NCBI GenBank assembly: GCA_024698505.1
Contig: JAILRE010000001.1
Coordinates: 1-59,422 of the forward strand
DNA from: Clostridiales bacterium
Lineage (GTDB): Bacteria > Bacillota > Clostridia > Christensenellales > CAG-138
Reading direction: 5' to 3'
DNA: 59,422 nucleotides
Positions within the stretch are counted from its first letter, which is position 1, and each line of letters opens with the position of its first letter. A program made the position numbers and the translations under genes. Positions 58,646-59,422 of this stretch are shown piece by piece. Under the pieces are notes generated by a model that ran no database searches, was not told where the DNA came from, and saw only the letters and a list, made by a program, of their open reading frames with translations.

Positions 58646-59001
58646 TGGCGGAAGGGCTGAGGGCTGTCTCGCGGATGCTTCGCAAACGCATGACGAAAGA
58701 GGAAAAGCATATCTGGTATGACTGCCTGAGAAAGCTTCCGTACATTTTCAAAAGGCAGGAGCCCATCGGGAAGTACATAGTCGACTTTTTCTGCGCGGAA
58801 GCGAAGCTTGCGATCGAGTTCGACGGTTCGCAGCATTACACCGAATCCGGCCGTGCGCGCGACGAGGAGCGCGACAGATACCTGAAAGACCGCGGATTAG
58901 AAGTCATCCATTACTCCGACTATGACGTGAACACGAATTTCGAAGGCGTCTGCCTCGACATCGAGCGGAGCCTCGAAAGGCTGAAGGCAAAAGCAGAATA
59001 A
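58645..59001 (+). CDS. DUF559 endonuclease-like protein
   Basis: This 118-residue protein has the DUF559 fold, related to very-short-patch-repair nucleases: LRAVSRMLRKRMTKEEKHIW, FKRQEPIGKYIVDFFC, then LAIEFDGSQHY with the metal-binding Asp, and RDRYLKDRGLEVIHYSDYDV. The activity is unproven in the family. Its ATG shares one base with the GH2 stop (TAATG), so it is translationally coupled although functionally unrelated. Confidence 0.87.
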   Translation: MAEGLRAVSRMLRKRMTKEEKHIWYDCLRKLPYIFKRQEPIGKYIVDFFCAEAKLAIEFDGSQHYTESGRARDEERDRYLKDRGLEVIHYSDYDVNTNFEGVCLDIERSLERLKAKAE

Positions 59002-59422
59002 CGGGCTTAAGATTTACCGGAAAGTCATTCCAAGGGAGTATTGGCGGCGTGGGTAAGTGAACGGATGAAGGCTGAGCGAAGGCAGTCAGGCCAAGAAGGC
59101 TTCCCCCTGCGTGGGGAAGCTGTCGAGACGACGACGTCGGCGAGACTGATGAGGGGATATTCTAAAAGAAAAACCCTCGCAAAGGTTTTTCTTCCAATTT
59201 CTTTAATTTCCCTTGTATTTTCTCATTCGATTGATTCAGAAAGGATCCCTCTGCGGAGGGATCCCTTTTATCATTTCCCCACATCCACCGCAAGCGGTCC
59301 CCCTTCCCCACCAAGGGGAAGGCCGGATGGCGCGGCGACCGACTCCTTCCCGGGGCGGACCTTGCCGCCCGTTCTCCGTCTTCACGACCGTCCACCGGAC
59401 GCTCGCGATCGCCTAAGGCGAC
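59002..59422. other. Repeat-rich intergenic tail
   Basis: I see no supported gene. Hairpins: CTTCCCC-CTGCGT-GGGGAAG at about 59100-59120, and CTTCCCC-ACCA-AGGGGAAG at about 59304-59321. These GC-rich short palindromes look like common intergenic repeats of this group of bacteria. Confidence 0.45.
59241..59270 (+). terminator. Rho-independent terminator
   Basis: GGATCCCTC-TGCG-GAGGGATCC followed by CTTTTATC. It lies about 240 bp after the DUF559 gene. Confidence 0.6.

Noticed and set aside
1-59422. CRISPR array, T-box or other known riboswitch, rRNA operon
   Set aside because: I looked for regular short repeats with spacers, the T-box GGTGG core and rRNA-like sequence and found none. Leaders in this window are short.

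Overview
The window looks like chromosomal DNA of a GC-rich, endospore-forming, Gram-positive anaerobe of the Clostridia type. The evidence is a small acid-soluble spore protein, a complete spoIIAA-spoIIAB-sigF operon, a spoIVFA-spoIVFB pair, a MurJ/SpoVB-type flippase, sepF and a DivIVA-domain gene, several lipoproteins with Thr/Glu/Ala/Pro-rich linkers, and GGAGG-type ribosome binding sites. Two short stretches differ from this background. One is the left edge, which holds a tyrosine recombinase beside half of a tRNA-Pro. The other is an AT-rich accessory island at 25.7-28.6 kb, beside an intact tRNA-Trp.

Layout. 1-0.5 kb: border of an integrated element. 0.6-7.4 kb: rRNA methyltransferase, spore SASP, ECF sigma/anti-sigma pair, tgt, spoIVFB/spoIVFA. 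7.4-8.4 kb: a LexA/CI-like S24 repressor, divergent from a 39-residue single-helix membrane peptide; both promoters carry the same 17-bp operator in their spacer. 8.7-11.3 kb: divergent cyclophilin lipoprotein and membrane-anchored beta-propeller. 11.4-17.1 kb, minus strand: DUF5665-like, divIVA-like, sepF, yggS, HlyD-like, dUTPase, M16 peptidase, degenerate NodB protein. 17.3-25.6 kb: M18 and M28 peptidases, dGTPase-like, MurJ/SpoVB-like, two membrane proteins, carboxylesterase. 25.7-28.7 kb: tRNA-Trp island. 28.8-37.7 kb: phosphopantetheinyl transferase, oppBCDFA and pepF. 38-41.8 kb: lipoprotein, spoIIA operon behind a good sigma-H promoter, aroB. 42-44.9 kb: xpaC-telA-TPM operon. 45-47.5 kb: two lipoproteins sharing one N-terminal module, the second frameshifted. 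48-51.6 kb: MATE transporter, Gate-domain membrane protein, LysR regulator. 51.7-59 kb: two CHAP/peptidoglycan-binding proteins, a barnase-like lipoprotein and barstar, a GH2 enzyme and a DUF559 protein.

How the genes work together. The sporulation genes are scattered but span the programme: sigma-F control in the forespore, SpoIVFB signalling to the mother cell, and SASP coating of spore DNA. The Opp importer and the adjacent cytoplasmic oligoendopeptidase form a peptide-nutrition unit. The sepF/divIVA-like cluster serves division. The most system-like parts that I cannot assign to a described system are the S24 repressor/operator/peptide switch (7.4-8.4 kb), the peptidoglycan-hydrolase/barnase-lipoprotein/barstar cluster (51.7-56.3 kb), and the tRNA-Trp island with its 163-bp flanking repeats.

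All calls come from reading the sequence and from knowledge of protein families; no database search was run.
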